From NCBI GenBank assembly GCA_036268875.1, contig DATATI010000002.1, positions 1 through 64,000 on the forward strand: a stretch of 64,000 bases of DNA, in the 5' to 3' direction. Positions 17,392 to 25,495 of the stretch are shown piece by piece (position 1 is the stretch's first letter; every line of letters starts with the position of its first letter). Made by a program: the position numbers and the translations under genes. The notes beneath the pieces are model-generated. The model did not search any database. It saw only the letters and a list, made by a program, of their open reading frames with translations, and was not told the DNA's origin. Source of the DNA: Polyangia bacterium. Its GTDB lineage: Bacteria > Myxococcota_A > Polyangia > Fen-1088.

Positions 17392-18845
17392 CGGCGCCGC
17401 GGGCGGCGGCGCAGCAGCAGCGTCGCCAGCAGGCCGGCCACCACCAGCAGCCGACCAGCCCCGCCAGCACCGTCGGTGCTGACCAGTCGGCAACTGCAAC
17501 CGCCGTCCGAGCCGACCGCGCCGGCGGTCGGTGATCCGTCTGCGCCGGCATCCGCGCCGACGATCCCGCCGACGGCGCCGCCGCTCCCTGTCGGCGATAC
17601 GCTCCCCCCGCCCGAGCCGGACGCGCCGCCAGAGCCGCCGGGACCCACCATGCTGCCGCCGCCACCGGTGCCCGACGGTGGCGTGGTCGTCGCGTCCTTG
17701 GCAACGCTGGCGTCGGCGGCGGGCGCACCAGCATCACGCATACCGGCGCTGTCGATTGCCCCGCTGTCGGCAAGAGCGCCCGCGTCCACCTCGGTCGGCG
17801 TCGTCCCGTAGGTCAGCGTGTATTGATCGCTGCCCGCCGACGAGCCGCCCCACCCGCAGGTGCGCGGCAACTCGGCGGGCGTGCTCTTGGGGAAGGTGTG
17901 CAGGCGATAGACGTACGTCAGCGGGCGGCCGGTGGAATCGGTGACCTGATGGTTATAGAAGGTCGTCTGCCCGTTGGCCGGCAACATGTCGCACGAGGTG
18001 ATGTCGTAAGTCTCCAGCACGCCCGGATCGATCTCCACCACCTTGGGCAAACCGGTCTTGTGCAGCACCGTTGATTTGCCGGTGCTGAGATCGGTGGTGG
18101 TGATGGTCCACGTCTGGCACCCGCCCGACACGCAGCCGGTGCCGGCGATGGTGCCGCGGATGGTGTCGCCCACGCCGACGTCGACCGGATCGGTCTGCAC
18201 ATCCATCGGGGCGCAGCAGTACTCCGAGATCACCCACCAGCGTTTACCGGGCGCATAGAACTCCAGCACCGGTTGCACGATGCCAGGATCGGCGTTGCCG
18301 GTCTGGGTCTCGACGCTGTTGAAGAAAGCGATGTCTTGCTTGACCACTGTGACCGGCGCCTTCGGCACCAGCCAATCGGTGCTGACGGTCAACCCGCTGT
18401 CGAAGCTGATCGCGCTGGTATAGTCGTACCAGGTCATCCAGCCGTCGTAGGTGTGCGACGACGGCGACGGAGCCGACGACGACGCGCCCAGCATGTGTCC
18501 GGCGCGGTCGAAGCGTGGATACGCACACGGCGCAACCCGGTCACGCACGACGCCGCCGAGATCGCTGATGACGCCGTCGTTGTCGATCGATTCGTCGGCG
18601 CGCAGCTTGATAACGCATGACGGATGAAAGAACCCATTGCGGGTGAAGACGTACGACGCCGGCACGCCGAAGGGCTTGTCCACCGGCTGCAGCAGCACCG
18701 CGTGGCGGTCGAACGGACGCGCCGACAAGTCCACCGGCGGCGCAGCCGGCGCCGCCGCCGTCGACGCCAGCAAAAGCCCCAGGGACAAGAACACCGTCGG
18801 CACCGCTCGACGACAAAAACAGCCAAACCCAAGACAGGCGTTCAT
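17388..18845 (-). CDS. Secreted protein of unknown function with MYXO-CTERM tail
   Basis: The 485-residue protein has a signal peptide (residues about 12-40, ending AAAPAAP), a folded region of about 320 residues with several cysteines (for example YCCAPMD, CVSGGCQTW, CDMLP, TCGWGG) and no domain I recognise, then a long Gly/Ser/Ala linker (about 385-450) and a C-terminal DGGCSC patch, hydrophobic helix and RRRPRRR cluster of the MYXO-CTERM type. It is likely cell-surface anchored. The ATG at 18845 is used; 18851 is equally possible. It is divergent from the Hsp70-like gene and converges on the small MYXO-CTERM gene. Confidence 0.72.
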   Translation of the reverse strand: MNACLGFGCFCRRAVPTVFLSLGLLLASTAAAPAAPPVDLSARPFDRHAVLLQPVDKPFGVPASYVFTRNGFFHPSCVIKLRADESIDNDGVISDLGGVVRDRVAPCAYPRFDRAGHMLGASSSAPSPSSHTYDGWMTWYDYTSAISFDSGLTVSTDWLVPKAPVTVVKQDIAFFNSVETQTGNADPGIVQPVLEFYAPGKRWWVISEYCCAPMDVQTDPVDVGVGDTIRGTIAGTGCVSGGCQTWTITTTDLSTGKSTVLHKTGLPKVVEIDPGVLETYDITSCDMLPANGQTTFYNHQVTDSTGRPLTYVYRLHTFPKSTPAELPRTCGWGGSSAGSDQYTLTYGTTPTEVDAGALADSGAIDSAGMRDAGAPAADASVAKDATTTPPSGTGGGGSMVGPGGSGGASGSGGGSVSPTGSGGAVGGIVGADAGADGSPTAGAVGSDGGCSCRLVSTDGAGGAGRLLVVAGLLATLLLRRRPRRR

Positions 18846-19059
18846 CAGCATCGCGGGTGTGAGCAGCAATTGTCATTCCAGAGGACAATCGCCGCAAGCC
18901 GCGGCGATCGACGACCGATCCTGGCTTTGTGCGCTGACGGCCAGCGCAGTTCGCGATGCGAGCGATCGCACCCGTCGCCGACCGCCCGCCACCTCCCGCG
19001 CGACGGATCGCCGGCGCAGGAAATTAGGAAACCGTGGCGCGGTCGCGCACCATAGGGCG

Positions 19060-20343
19060 ATGTCCGCGGGGGATCGACGTTCGGTCGGGATCGACTTTGG
19101 AACCACCAACACGGCCGTCGGTCTGGCCGACGAGGCCGGCGGGGTGCGTCTGCTGTCGTTGCCCGGGCCGGGCGGCGCGCCCGCCACCACCTGGCGCACG
19201 GTGCTTTTCTTTGAAGACGGGTTGCCGCCCAACGCGGGCGCCCCGGCCATCGATCGCTTCTTGACCGTGGACGGCGACGGGCGGCTGGTGCAGTCGATCA
19301 AATCGCACCTCAGCAGCGCGTCGTTTTCGCGCACGATGATCCTGGGCCGGACGTACACCCTGGAGGCGTTGATCGCCGTCTTCCTGCGCGCCGTGCGCGC
19401 GGCGGCGGAAAGCGGCGGCGTGGACCTGGGCGGGCGGGCGGTGATCGGGCGCCCGGTGCGGTACTGGGGCGCACGCGACCCCGAAGACGAGGCCCGTGCG
19501 TTGTCGCGCATGCGGGCGGCGCTGGATCTGGCGGGGTTTTCCGACGTCGCCTTCGAATACGAACCGATCGCCGCGGCTCTGCGTTACGGCGCCACGCTGG
19601 ATCACGACGAGCTGATCCTGGTGGCCGATTTCGGCGGCGGCACCAGCGATTTTTCTTTGGCCCGCGTCGGCCCGCAGGTCGCGCCCGGCGACAGCAGCGC
19701 CATCCTGGCCACCGGCGGCCTGGCCATCGGCGGCGACAGCTTCGACGCGCGGGTGATCGATGCGTTGGTGGCGCCGGCGCTGGGATTGGGCACGCATTAT
19801 CGCGACGAGCTGGGCGCGCGCACGGCGGTGCCGGCGGCGCTGTTCGGACGCCTGCGACGCTGGCACCACCTGTCGTTCTTGAAAGAGCCGGCCACGCTGC
19901 GCCTGCTGGAACGCATGGAGCACGGCGCCGAGGCGCCGCGCGAGATCGGCCGCCTTCTGCAAGTGGTGCGCGACGAGCTAGGCTTGCCCCTTCACCGCGC
20001 CGTCGAACGCGGCAAGGTGGCGCTGTCCGCCGACACCAGCGCAGCGTTGGACATCGACGATCTCGAGCTGCGCTTGCCCATGCAGCGTCGCGATTTCGAT
20101 CGTTGGATCGTCCCGGAGCGCGAGGCCATCGATCAGGCGATCGCCCGCGTCCTCGGTGACGGCAACGTCAGCGCCGCCGATGTGGACACGGTGTTCGCCA
20201 CCGGCGGCTCGTCGCTGGTGCCCGCCGTGCGGCAGTCGCTGGCCGCGCGCTTCGGCGCCGGCAAACTGGCCGGCGGCGAAGAGCTGACCTCGGTCGCCTG
20301 GGGTTTGGCCGCCCGCGCGCGGCAGTTGTTCAGCGACCGCTAG
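19060..20343 (+). CDS. Hsp70-family (YegD-like) ATPase without substrate-binding domain
   Basis: The 427-residue protein covers only the actin-like ATPase fold of Hsp70. Phosphate-1 motif VGIDFGTTNTAVGL is near residues 8-21, the phosphate-2 motif VADFGGGTSDFSL near 188-200, and the adenosine motif ATGGSSLVPAV near 383-393. The C-terminal peptide-binding domain of DnaK is absent, as in YegD and related short Hsp70s, so it is unlikely to be a classical chaperone; function unknown. Start ATG 19060 puts the first strand directly after six residues; upstream frame to 18637 is non-coding in appearance. Stop shares CTAG with the convergent esterase gene. Confidence 0.85.
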   Translation: MSAGDRRSVGIDFGTTNTAVGLADEAGGVRLLSLPGPGGAPATTWRTVLFFEDGLPPNAGAPAIDRFLTVDGDGRLVQSIKSHLSSASFSRTMILGRTYTLEALIAVFLRAVRAAAESGGVDLGGRAVIGRPVRYWGARDPEDEARALSRMRAALDLAGFSDVAFEYEPIAAALRYGATLDHDELILVADFGGGTSDFSLARVGPQVAPGDSSAILATGGLAIGGDSFDARVIDALVAPALGLGTHYRDELGARTAVPAALFGRLRRWHHLSFLKEPATLRLLERMEHGAEAPREIGRLLQVVRDELGLPLHRAVERGKVALSADTSAALDIDDLELRLPMQRRDFDRWIVPEREAIDQAIARVLGDGNVSAADVDTVFATGGSSLVPAVRQSLAARFGAGKLAGGEELTSVAWGLAARARQLFSDR

Positions 20344-21710
20344 TTGACCGGATACCCGCGCCACACCCACTGCAGCGCCTCGGCCAGGGTCTGGCCGACG
20401 ACGTTGCCGTCGACGTGCCCGGCGCTGAGCGCGTGATCATAGTGATAGTGATAGCCGCGGGTCTTCATCGACAGCGCCATGCGGATGTTGGCCAGGTTGA
20501 AGTCGCGGTATTCGATCGGGCCGTACTTGGTGTCCAGGAGGTGACCGGGCGTCCCCAGGTCGCCGTCGGCGGATTCCAGCCAGACGCGGATCGGTTTGTT
20601 CACCGTGGTATTCCAGACGCAGCCGGCAGTCTCGCAGTCGGCCTGGGTCAGCGGTGTGTCGCAGGGGCCGGGGTTGTCGCTGCCTTTGTCGGCGCCGGTC
20701 TTCGGTTCGCAGTGCTGGACGATCAGACCGTGGGCCGGATCGGCCATCGGGTCGACGAAGTGCGGATCGACGTCGTGATAGACCCAGCAACCGTGCGGGA
20801 ACGGCGCGCCCGCCGGCACCTGCGAGACGAACGTACCCGAGTAGGTCAGCACGCGCCGGAACAGATCCGGGTGCCACCACGCCATCGAGAATGACGCCGC
20901 TCCACCCGAGCTGCCGCCGAACGTGCCGTGGCCGTTCGGATCGTCGGTGAAAGCGAGATTGATCTGCAGCTGGTTCTTCACCTCGGTGATAGCGCGCGGC
21001 AGAACCTCTTTGATGACGAACGTGGCAAACAGGCCGGAGACGGTGTCGTACTCCAGGCCGCGTTCGCTGCCCATGGCGTCGCCGCCGCCGTTCTGCACGA
21101 ACAGCACGACCAGCTTCGGCATCTTGTTCATGGCGATCAGGTTGTCCAGCGCGGGCGGCACCGTGTCCGTCCCCATCGCGTCCTGCGTGACGATGAAGGG
21201 AGCGGGCGTGCCGGGCACGTACTGCATCGGCACGTACACGCTGACCGATCGGTTGTAGGCGCCGTTGACGCCTTTGTAGATCTGGCTCTGCGCGCCGGTC
21301 ATGGTGAAGTTGATCATGCGGCCCTTGGGCACGCCGTTTTGAAAGCTGAGCAACGGATCGCGCTTGTACGTCGGTCCGATGGTGCGATCGCCGTCGCCAT
21401 CGGCCGAAACGTCGGGCAAGCCTCCGCCGTACCCGCCAGGGCCGGTCTCGCCGCCGCTGTCGATGCTGTTGACGTCGTTGCCGGCGTCCGTGGCCACGGT
21501 CCCGCCGCTGCCGGCGATTGCTCCCCCGCTGCCGCTGCTGCCACCGCTGGCAGGTGGCGCGCCGCCCGACCCGCTGCTGCTACCCCCGCTCCCGCCGGCC
21601 GCCGCGCCACCGCTGCCCGTTGCCGCCGGGCTGCTGCTTGTCGAACAAGCGCCTCCGGCGACAATCAACGAACCAACCAGAACTATTCGTGTCAGGGCAA
21701 TACGATTCAT
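20340..21710 (-). CDS. Esterase-D/Fes-like alpha/beta-hydrolase lipoprotein
   Basis: The 456-residue protein carries a lipoprotein signal (LIVAGGAC, Cys22), a Gly/Ser/Ala linker (about 23-85), and an alpha/beta-hydrolase domain of the putative-esterase family. Blocks seen: QYVPGTPAPFIVTQDAMG, KLVVLFVQNGGGD, the nucleophile elbow GTFGGSSGGAA (GxSxG), and a late His in DHALSAGHVDG. Relatives include enterochelin-esterase-like and feruloyl-esterase-like enzymes, so it may cut esters on plant or microbial polymers outside the cell. ATG 21710 is the start that leads straight into the signal peptide. The gene is convergent with the Hsp70-like gene. Confidence 0.8.
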   Translation of the reverse strand: MNRIALTRIVLVGSLIVAGGACSTSSSPAATGSGGAAAGGSGGSSSGSGGAPPASGGSSGSGGAIAGSGGTVATDAGNDVNSIDSGGETGPGGYGGGLPDVSADGDGDRTIGPTYKRDPLLSFQNGVPKGRMINFTMTGAQSQIYKGVNGAYNRSVSVYVPMQYVPGTPAPFIVTQDAMGTDTVPPALDNLIAMNKMPKLVVLFVQNGGGDAMGSERGLEYDTVSGLFATFVIKEVLPRAITEVKNQLQINLAFTDDPNGHGTFGGSSGGAASFSMAWWHPDLFRRVLTYSGTFVSQVPAGAPFPHGCWVYHDVDPHFVDPMADPAHGLIVQHCEPKTGADKGSDNPGPCDTPLTQADCETAGCVWNTTVNKPIRVWLESADGDLGTPGHLLDTKYGPIEYRDFNLANIRMALSMKTRGYHYHYDHALSAGHVDGNVVGQTLAEALQWVWRGYPVN

Positions 21711-21775
21711 TGACCTAATGACGGCGAAGCCCCAAAAATCAGGCATCAATCGTGGCGACTCCGCCGCCTGCCGTC

Positions 21776-22159
21776 CTAAATAGGATAGCGCGTTCCCAAA
21801 ATCCCTCGAATCGTCTTTACCAGGAGATGGCTTTCGATCGGTTTGCGCAGCTTCACGATGTGCTCGGGAAGCCAGTTCTGATCGATGCTGGCGCTGAGGA
21901 TGACGACCGGAACCGCCGCAGCCGCCTCAGCTGCCTGCAGTTGGTACAGAAACTGATACCCGTCCATCACGGGCATCGCCAGATCGAGGATCACCAGCGC
22001 CGGTTGTTCCCCTTTGGATGCCAATTGCTCCAACGCATCGGCGCCGTTCTCCGCATCCCGCACCCGAAACCCCTCGTCGGCCAGGAAATCCGTCAGCGCC
22101 TCGCGGACGTGCGGATCGTCGTCGACGATCATGATCTCGGGTGCGGGAGCCGCCAACAT
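21776..22159 (-). CDS. Single-domain response regulator (CheY-like receiver)
   Basis: The 127-residue protein is a lone receiver domain: acidic cluster in IMIVDDDPHV, phospho-acceptor Asp in LVILDLAMPVMDGYQ (about residue 58), the Ser of VVILSAS, and the Lys of LRKPIE. There is no output domain, so it probably acts by protein contact or in a phosphorelay. It is the third gene of a compact unit after the YtxH-like and Lmo0937-type genes; its ATG shares one base with the Lmo0937-type stop (TGATG), so translation is likely coupled. Upstream reading frame to 22399 overlaps the small membrane gene and is not real. Confidence 0.88.
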   Translation of the reverse strand: MLAAPAPEIMIVDDDPHVREALTDFLADEGFRVRDAENGADALEQLASKGEQPALVILDLAMPVMDGYQFLYQLQAAEAAAAVPVVILSASIDQNWLPEHIVKLRKPIESHLLVKTIRGILGTRYPI

Positions 22160-22311
22160 CAATCCACGATTCGTCTTCCTTGGATGAGGCGAATGGCCAC
22201 TGCGATGACCGCGAGAATCAGCAACAAGTGGATGAACCCGCCCAAGGTATAGGACGTGACCATCCCGAGACCCCACAAAATCAGCAACAGAACTGCAATT
22301 GTCCATAACAT
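22159..22311 (-). CDS. Lmo0937-family small membrane protein (50 aa)
   Basis: Direct reading of the minus strand gives a 50-residue protein beginning MLWTIAVLLLILWGLGMVTS and ending RLIQGRRIVD. The pattern of two hydrophobic helices around YTLGGFIH and the closing RLIQGRR matches the Lmo0937 family of tiny membrane proteins, found across bacteria near stress genes and of unknown molecular role. CAGGAG stands seven bases before the ATG. It starts two bases after the YtxH-like stop and overlaps the receiver gene by one base. It is easily missed because of its length. Confidence 0.88.
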   Translation of the reverse strand: MLWTIAVLLLILWGLGMVTSYTLGGFIHLLLILAVIAVAIRLIQGRRIVD

Positions 22312-22313
22312 GA

Positions 22314-22589
22314 CTACGCTCCTGCCATTTGAGTTGACTCCAGTAGATCCTGCGCGCGACCAACCGCGCGCCAGGCACTGCGTTTGATTCGACGTTCAAG
22401 CTCGCGGCGCGTCGCTTGGCCCGATCGCGGCGCCAGCAAAAGTCCCAGGCCGAGCCCGGTCATCACGCCGAGACCCAGAATTGAAATGGTGCCAACGAAG
22501 GCCGCCCCCGTTGAATTTTTCTTTGCCAGCCCCAGCGTTTCCAAGATGGAGCTCTTCCGCAGCCGCTCGATGCTTTTCTTCGCGTTCAT
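22314..22589 (-). CDS. YtxH-like membrane-associated stress protein
   Basis: The 91-residue protein has a basic N terminus (MNAKKSIERLRKSS), one glycine-rich transmembrane helix (GAAFVGTISILGLGVMTGLGLGLLLAP) and the RSGQATRREL motif right after it, which is the hallmark of YtxH-domain proteins, followed by an amphipathic basic helix. YtxH proteins are general-stress proteins in Firmicutes and elsewhere. ATG 22589 has AAGGAGG seven bases upstream and is clearly preferred over the upstream in-frame start at 22640. It is the first gene of the three-gene unit with the Lmo0937-type and receiver genes; a sigma-54-like element lies about 65 bases upstream. Confidence 0.8.
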   Translation of the reverse strand: MNAKKSIERLRKSSILETLGLAKKNSTGAAFVGTISILGLGVMTGLGLGLLLAPRSGQATRRELERRIKRSAWRAVGRAQDLLESTQMAGA

Positions 22590-22652
22590 CGCGCCTCCTT
22601 TTGTGTGCGTCCCAAAAACTCGTTTGGTTTCAATCGCCACGAAGGGGAGTAC

Positions 22653-22668
22653 TTCAATTCACGTGCCA
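22653..22668 (-). promoter_or_regulatory. Sigma-54-like -24/-12 element before YtxH operon
   Basis: On the minus strand the sequence is TGGCAC-GTGAA-TTGAA. The -24 half and the five-base spacer match sigma-54 promoters; the -12 half keeps TTG but has A instead of C. A start point near 22642 gives a leader of about 53 bases. The same TGGCAC-N5-TTGA(A/T) form stands before the AI-2E pair and the Ser/Thr kinase operon. Confidence 0.45.
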
Positions 22669-22739
22669 GCAGGATCGGCCGCATCGAACGGCGGGGTTGC
22701 CTGCCGCGGAGGCGCAAACTCGTTACAAACACGGAATTC

Positions 22740-22755
22740 GTTACGGCGGCGTAAC
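22740..22755. promoter_or_regulatory. Inverted repeat GTTAC-N6-GTAAC before the NtrC-type gene
   Basis: GTTACGGCGGCGTAAC has five-base inverted arms and lies 72 bases upstream of the NtrC-type ATG and about 72 bases upstream of the sigma-54-like element of the divergent YtxH operon. A further CGTTAC half-site is at 22721-22726. The place suits an activator binding site that serves one or both operons, but the repeat is short and could be chance. Confidence 0.3.
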
Positions 22756-22826
22756 CTCGGCGGCGGCTGGCAGCCGCGCGTGTTAAACCTGCGACCGTGG
22801 GAGGCAATCAAAGCGGGAGCGGGCCA

Positions 22827-24254
22827 ATGAAGATCCTGGTGATCGACGACGAAGTCGAGCTCCGCGGGGTCATCTCGGATGTTCTGCGCGACGCCGGCCA
22901 CCAGGTCGTCGAAGCCGGCGACGATGGTCCCGCCGCGCGCACGTTGGTGGATGAAGGCGGCTTTGATCTGGTGCTCAGCGACGTGCGGTTGCCGGGCGTC
23001 GATGGGTTAGAGCTGTTCCGGCGCGCCCGCACCACGTCGCCCTTGTCCGATTTCATGCTGATGACCGCCTTCGCCGATGTTGGCGAAGCGGTGGCCGCGC
23101 TGAAAGAGGGCGCCGCCGACTACCTGACCAAACCGTTCGACCCCGACGAGCTTTTGCACCAGGTCAGCCGCATCCAGGCCAGCCGGGCCATGCGCCGCGA
23201 GCTGATCGAAGCGCGGCAGGCACTGGCCCAGCGCTCGCCGGCCAACCAGCTGGTCGGCCAATCGCCGCAGATGCTGAAGATCCAGGCCCGCATCGAGATG
23301 ATCGCGCAAAGCGACGCCGCCACGCTGATCACCGGCGAGAGCGGCACCGGCAAGGAACTGGTGGCCCGGCTGCTGCACGATCGCGGCGCCCGCGCCCAAA
23401 AGCCATTCGTCGCGGTCAACTGCGCCGGCTTTCCCGACACCTTGATCGAAGCCGAGCTGTTCGGCGTCGAGCGCGGCGCTTTCACCGGCGCGGTCAAGCG
23501 CCGCGAAGGCCGATTCAAAGCCGCCGACGGCGGGACGCTGTTTCTCGACGAGGTCGCCGAGCTGCCCCTGACGGCACAGGCCAAGCTGCTACGGGTCCTG
23601 CAAGAAGGCATCGTCGAGCCGCTGGGCACCAACACGGCGATCAAGGTCGACGTCCGCCTGGTCTCCGCCACCCACCGCAACCTGCGCGAACGGATCGCCG
23701 CCGGGCTTTTTCGGGAAGATCTCTTTTATCGCATCAACGTCCTGGACGTGGCGTTGCCGACGCTGCGCGAACGCGACGGCGACCTGCCCATCCTGGTGCA
23801 ATTTTTTCTGGACGGGTTCGCCCGCGCCGACGGTCAGGGCAAGCCCAGGGCGCCCACCATCTCGAGTGACGCTTACGGGGCGCTGAGCGCATACGGTTAT
23901 CCCGGCAACGTGCGCGAGCTGGCCCACGCCATCGAACACGCGGTGGTGCTGGCTGGCGGCGGCGAGATCACCCTCGATCATCTGCCCGCGGCGATCGCCG
24001 AAGCGGCGCCCGCCGGTCGAGCGAAGGCAGCCGCGGCGAATGGCTCAGCGCCGGTGGTGGAGGCCGACGTCGCCGCGCCGCTGGCCCAGGCGGTGCGGGC
24101 CTTTGAAAAGGCCCATCTTTTGAAGGTGCTGAACGCCGCCGGTGGCAAACGGGTGCGCGCCGCCGAGATGCTGGGCATCTCGCGCAAGAGCCTGTGGGAA
24201 AAATTGCGCTCCTATGACCAGGCCGAAGCCGAACGCGACAAAGAATCCGACTGA
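22827..24254 (+). CDS. NtrC-family sigma-54-dependent response regulator
   Basis: The 475-residue protein has three domains: receiver (1-120, phospho-acceptor Asp52 in SDVRLPGVDG, Lys102), AAA+ (about 143-375) and a Fis-type helix-turn-helix at the C terminus (RVRAAEMLGISRKSLWEKL). In the AAA+ domain the Walker A is GESGTGKE (170-177), the sigma-54 contact loop is intact as GAFTGA (217-222), and Walker B is GGTLFLDEV (235-243), so it should activate sigma-54 promoters. No cognate kinase is in the same operon, but four kinases lie within 8 kb. ATG 22827 is chosen because the receiver starts at residue 2. Four sigma-54-like promoters in the window are candidate targets. Confidence 0.92.
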   Translation: MKILVIDDEVELRGVISDVLRDAGHQVVEAGDDGPAARTLVDEGGFDLVLSDVRLPGVDGLELFRRARTTSPLSDFMLMTAFADVGEAVAALKEGAADYLTKPFDPDELLHQVSRIQASRAMRRELIEARQALAQRSPANQLVGQSPQMLKIQARIEMIAQSDAATLITGESGTGKELVARLLHDRGARAQKPFVAVNCAGFPDTLIEAELFGVERGAFTGAVKRREGRFKAADGGTLFLDEVAELPLTAQAKLLRVLQEGIVEPLGTNTAIKVDVRLVSATHRNLRERIAAGLFREDLFYRINVLDVALPTLRERDGDLPILVQFFLDGFARADGQGKPRAPTISSDAYGALSAYGYPGNVRELAHAIEHAVVLAGGGEITLDHLPAAIAEAAPAGRAKAAAANGSAPVVEADVAAPLAQAVRAFEKAHLLKVLNAAGGKRVRAAEMLGISRKSLWEKLRSYDQAEAERDKESD

Positions 24255-24289
24255 CAGCGCGCGGCCGCCGCCGTCGTTGTGATCGGCGA

Positions 24290-25495
24290 TCAAGCAGCGC
24301 GGTCTTCGAAACGCGGTCGGTGATGATCGTGCGGGTGGTGGTCGCCGCGCTCGATGCTTTCGACGGCGGCCAGCAGGCCGCCTAGGTTCGACAGCAGACC
24401 CAGCCTGCGGCGCGAGGTGCTTTTCTTGGCCAGCGACTCGGCGGTCAGCTGATCAAAGCGAGCGCGGATGTCCGCCACGGTGACCGGGGCCTGAGCGGCG
24501 TCCTGGCGGGCGCGAAACGCCGCTTCGATGGTGATCTGTACGGCGGCGGCCACTGCCGGGGCGAGAACCAAGCCGATCCACCCGATGGTGCTGGCCAGCA
24601 GCAAGGCCACGAACGCCACCAACAGCGGATTGTATTCGCGCGACCGAAGCATCCGCGGAACGATCCGTTGCAACGCCAGCAGCAATGCTCCGGTGCACAG
24701 AGCAACGATCGCCGCCATCACCACGCCCAGCGGCGCCACCGCCACCGCCACGACCAGCATCGACAGACCCAGGCCCGCGATCGGCACCACGCGCAGCACC
24801 GCCACCAGCAACGCCGTCGAGATCGGGGCCGGCGCGTGCAGCGCCGCCAGCGCCAGCGCCGTCACTGCCAGGGCGATCAGCGATTTGCACGTCTCGCCGA
24901 AAACATGCAGTCCCACGCCGACCCCGAGATCCGACGCCAGCCGGCGGAAAAGCGGACGCAGCTCGGCAGGGATCAGCGCCGCCAGGCCGGACATCACCGG
25001 CTCGCGGTGAACGGACCAGCTCAGGCTCAGCACCACCACCAACACACTGGAGGCCAGCGCCTGCAGCACCATCAGCGTGGCGTGCCACGCGCCACCCATG
25101 AGCGCCGCCGACCGCACATGCGTGGCCAGCGCCGTCGCCGACGGCAGCCAGTGCGCCAGCAACGCCAACCGCCCGCCGGCCCCGCGCCAGCCGCCGAGGT
25201 GCCGTTCGTACGACGGCAAAAAACCATCCAGGGCCGCGGTCAACTCGTTGCCGACGCTGGGAAGCAGCAATGCCACTACCGTCACCGGCGCCGCCGCCGC
25301 GCAGAGATAGCCAATCACCAGGGCCAACCCGCGCGGAACGCGGTAACGAATCAGGGCCATCACCAGCGGGCGAACCGCGGCGGCCAGCACAATGGCCAGC
25401 GCCAGCAACGCCACCACCAGGCGCAACCGATAAAGCAGACTGATGGCGGTCAGCGTGGCGGCCGCCAGCGCGGTCACTTGCGCCACGCGCCTCAC
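24290..25495 (-). CDS. AI-2E family (PerM-like) membrane transporter, second of pair
   Basis: The 401-residue protein is hydrophobic with about eight helices in the AI-2E/PerM arrangement: N-terminal helix pair, a periplasmic-type segment near 85-115 (VGNELTAALDGFLPSYERH), and a C-terminal block of close helices with TIGWIGLVLAPAVAAAV. The C-terminal tail (about 330-401) is polar and basic, and ends in a His-rich run (HHPHDHH). Family members export small molecules or act as Na+/H+ exchangers; the name AI-2E refers to one member. It is more divergent than its partner. Its start overlaps the partner's stop by four bases (ATGA), so the two are co-translated and could form a hetero-oligomer. Confidence 0.8.
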   Translation of the reverse strand: MRRVAQVTALAAATLTAISLLYRLRLVVALLALAIVLAAAVRPLVMALIRYRVPRGLALVIGYLCAAAAPVTVVALLLPSVGNELTAALDGFLPSYERHLGGWRGAGGRLALLAHWLPSATALATHVRSAALMGGAWHATLMVLQALASSVLVVVLSLSWSVHREPVMSGLAALIPAELRPLFRRLASDLGVGVGLHVFGETCKSLIALAVTALALAALHAPAPISTALLVAVLRVVPIAGLGLSMLVVAVAVAPLGVVMAAIVALCTGALLLALQRIVPRMLRSREYNPLLVAFVALLLASTIGWIGLVLAPAVAAAVQITIEAAFRARQDAAQAPVTVADIRARFDQLTAESLAKKSTSRRRLGLLSNLGGLLAAVESIERGDHHPHDHHRPRFEDRAA

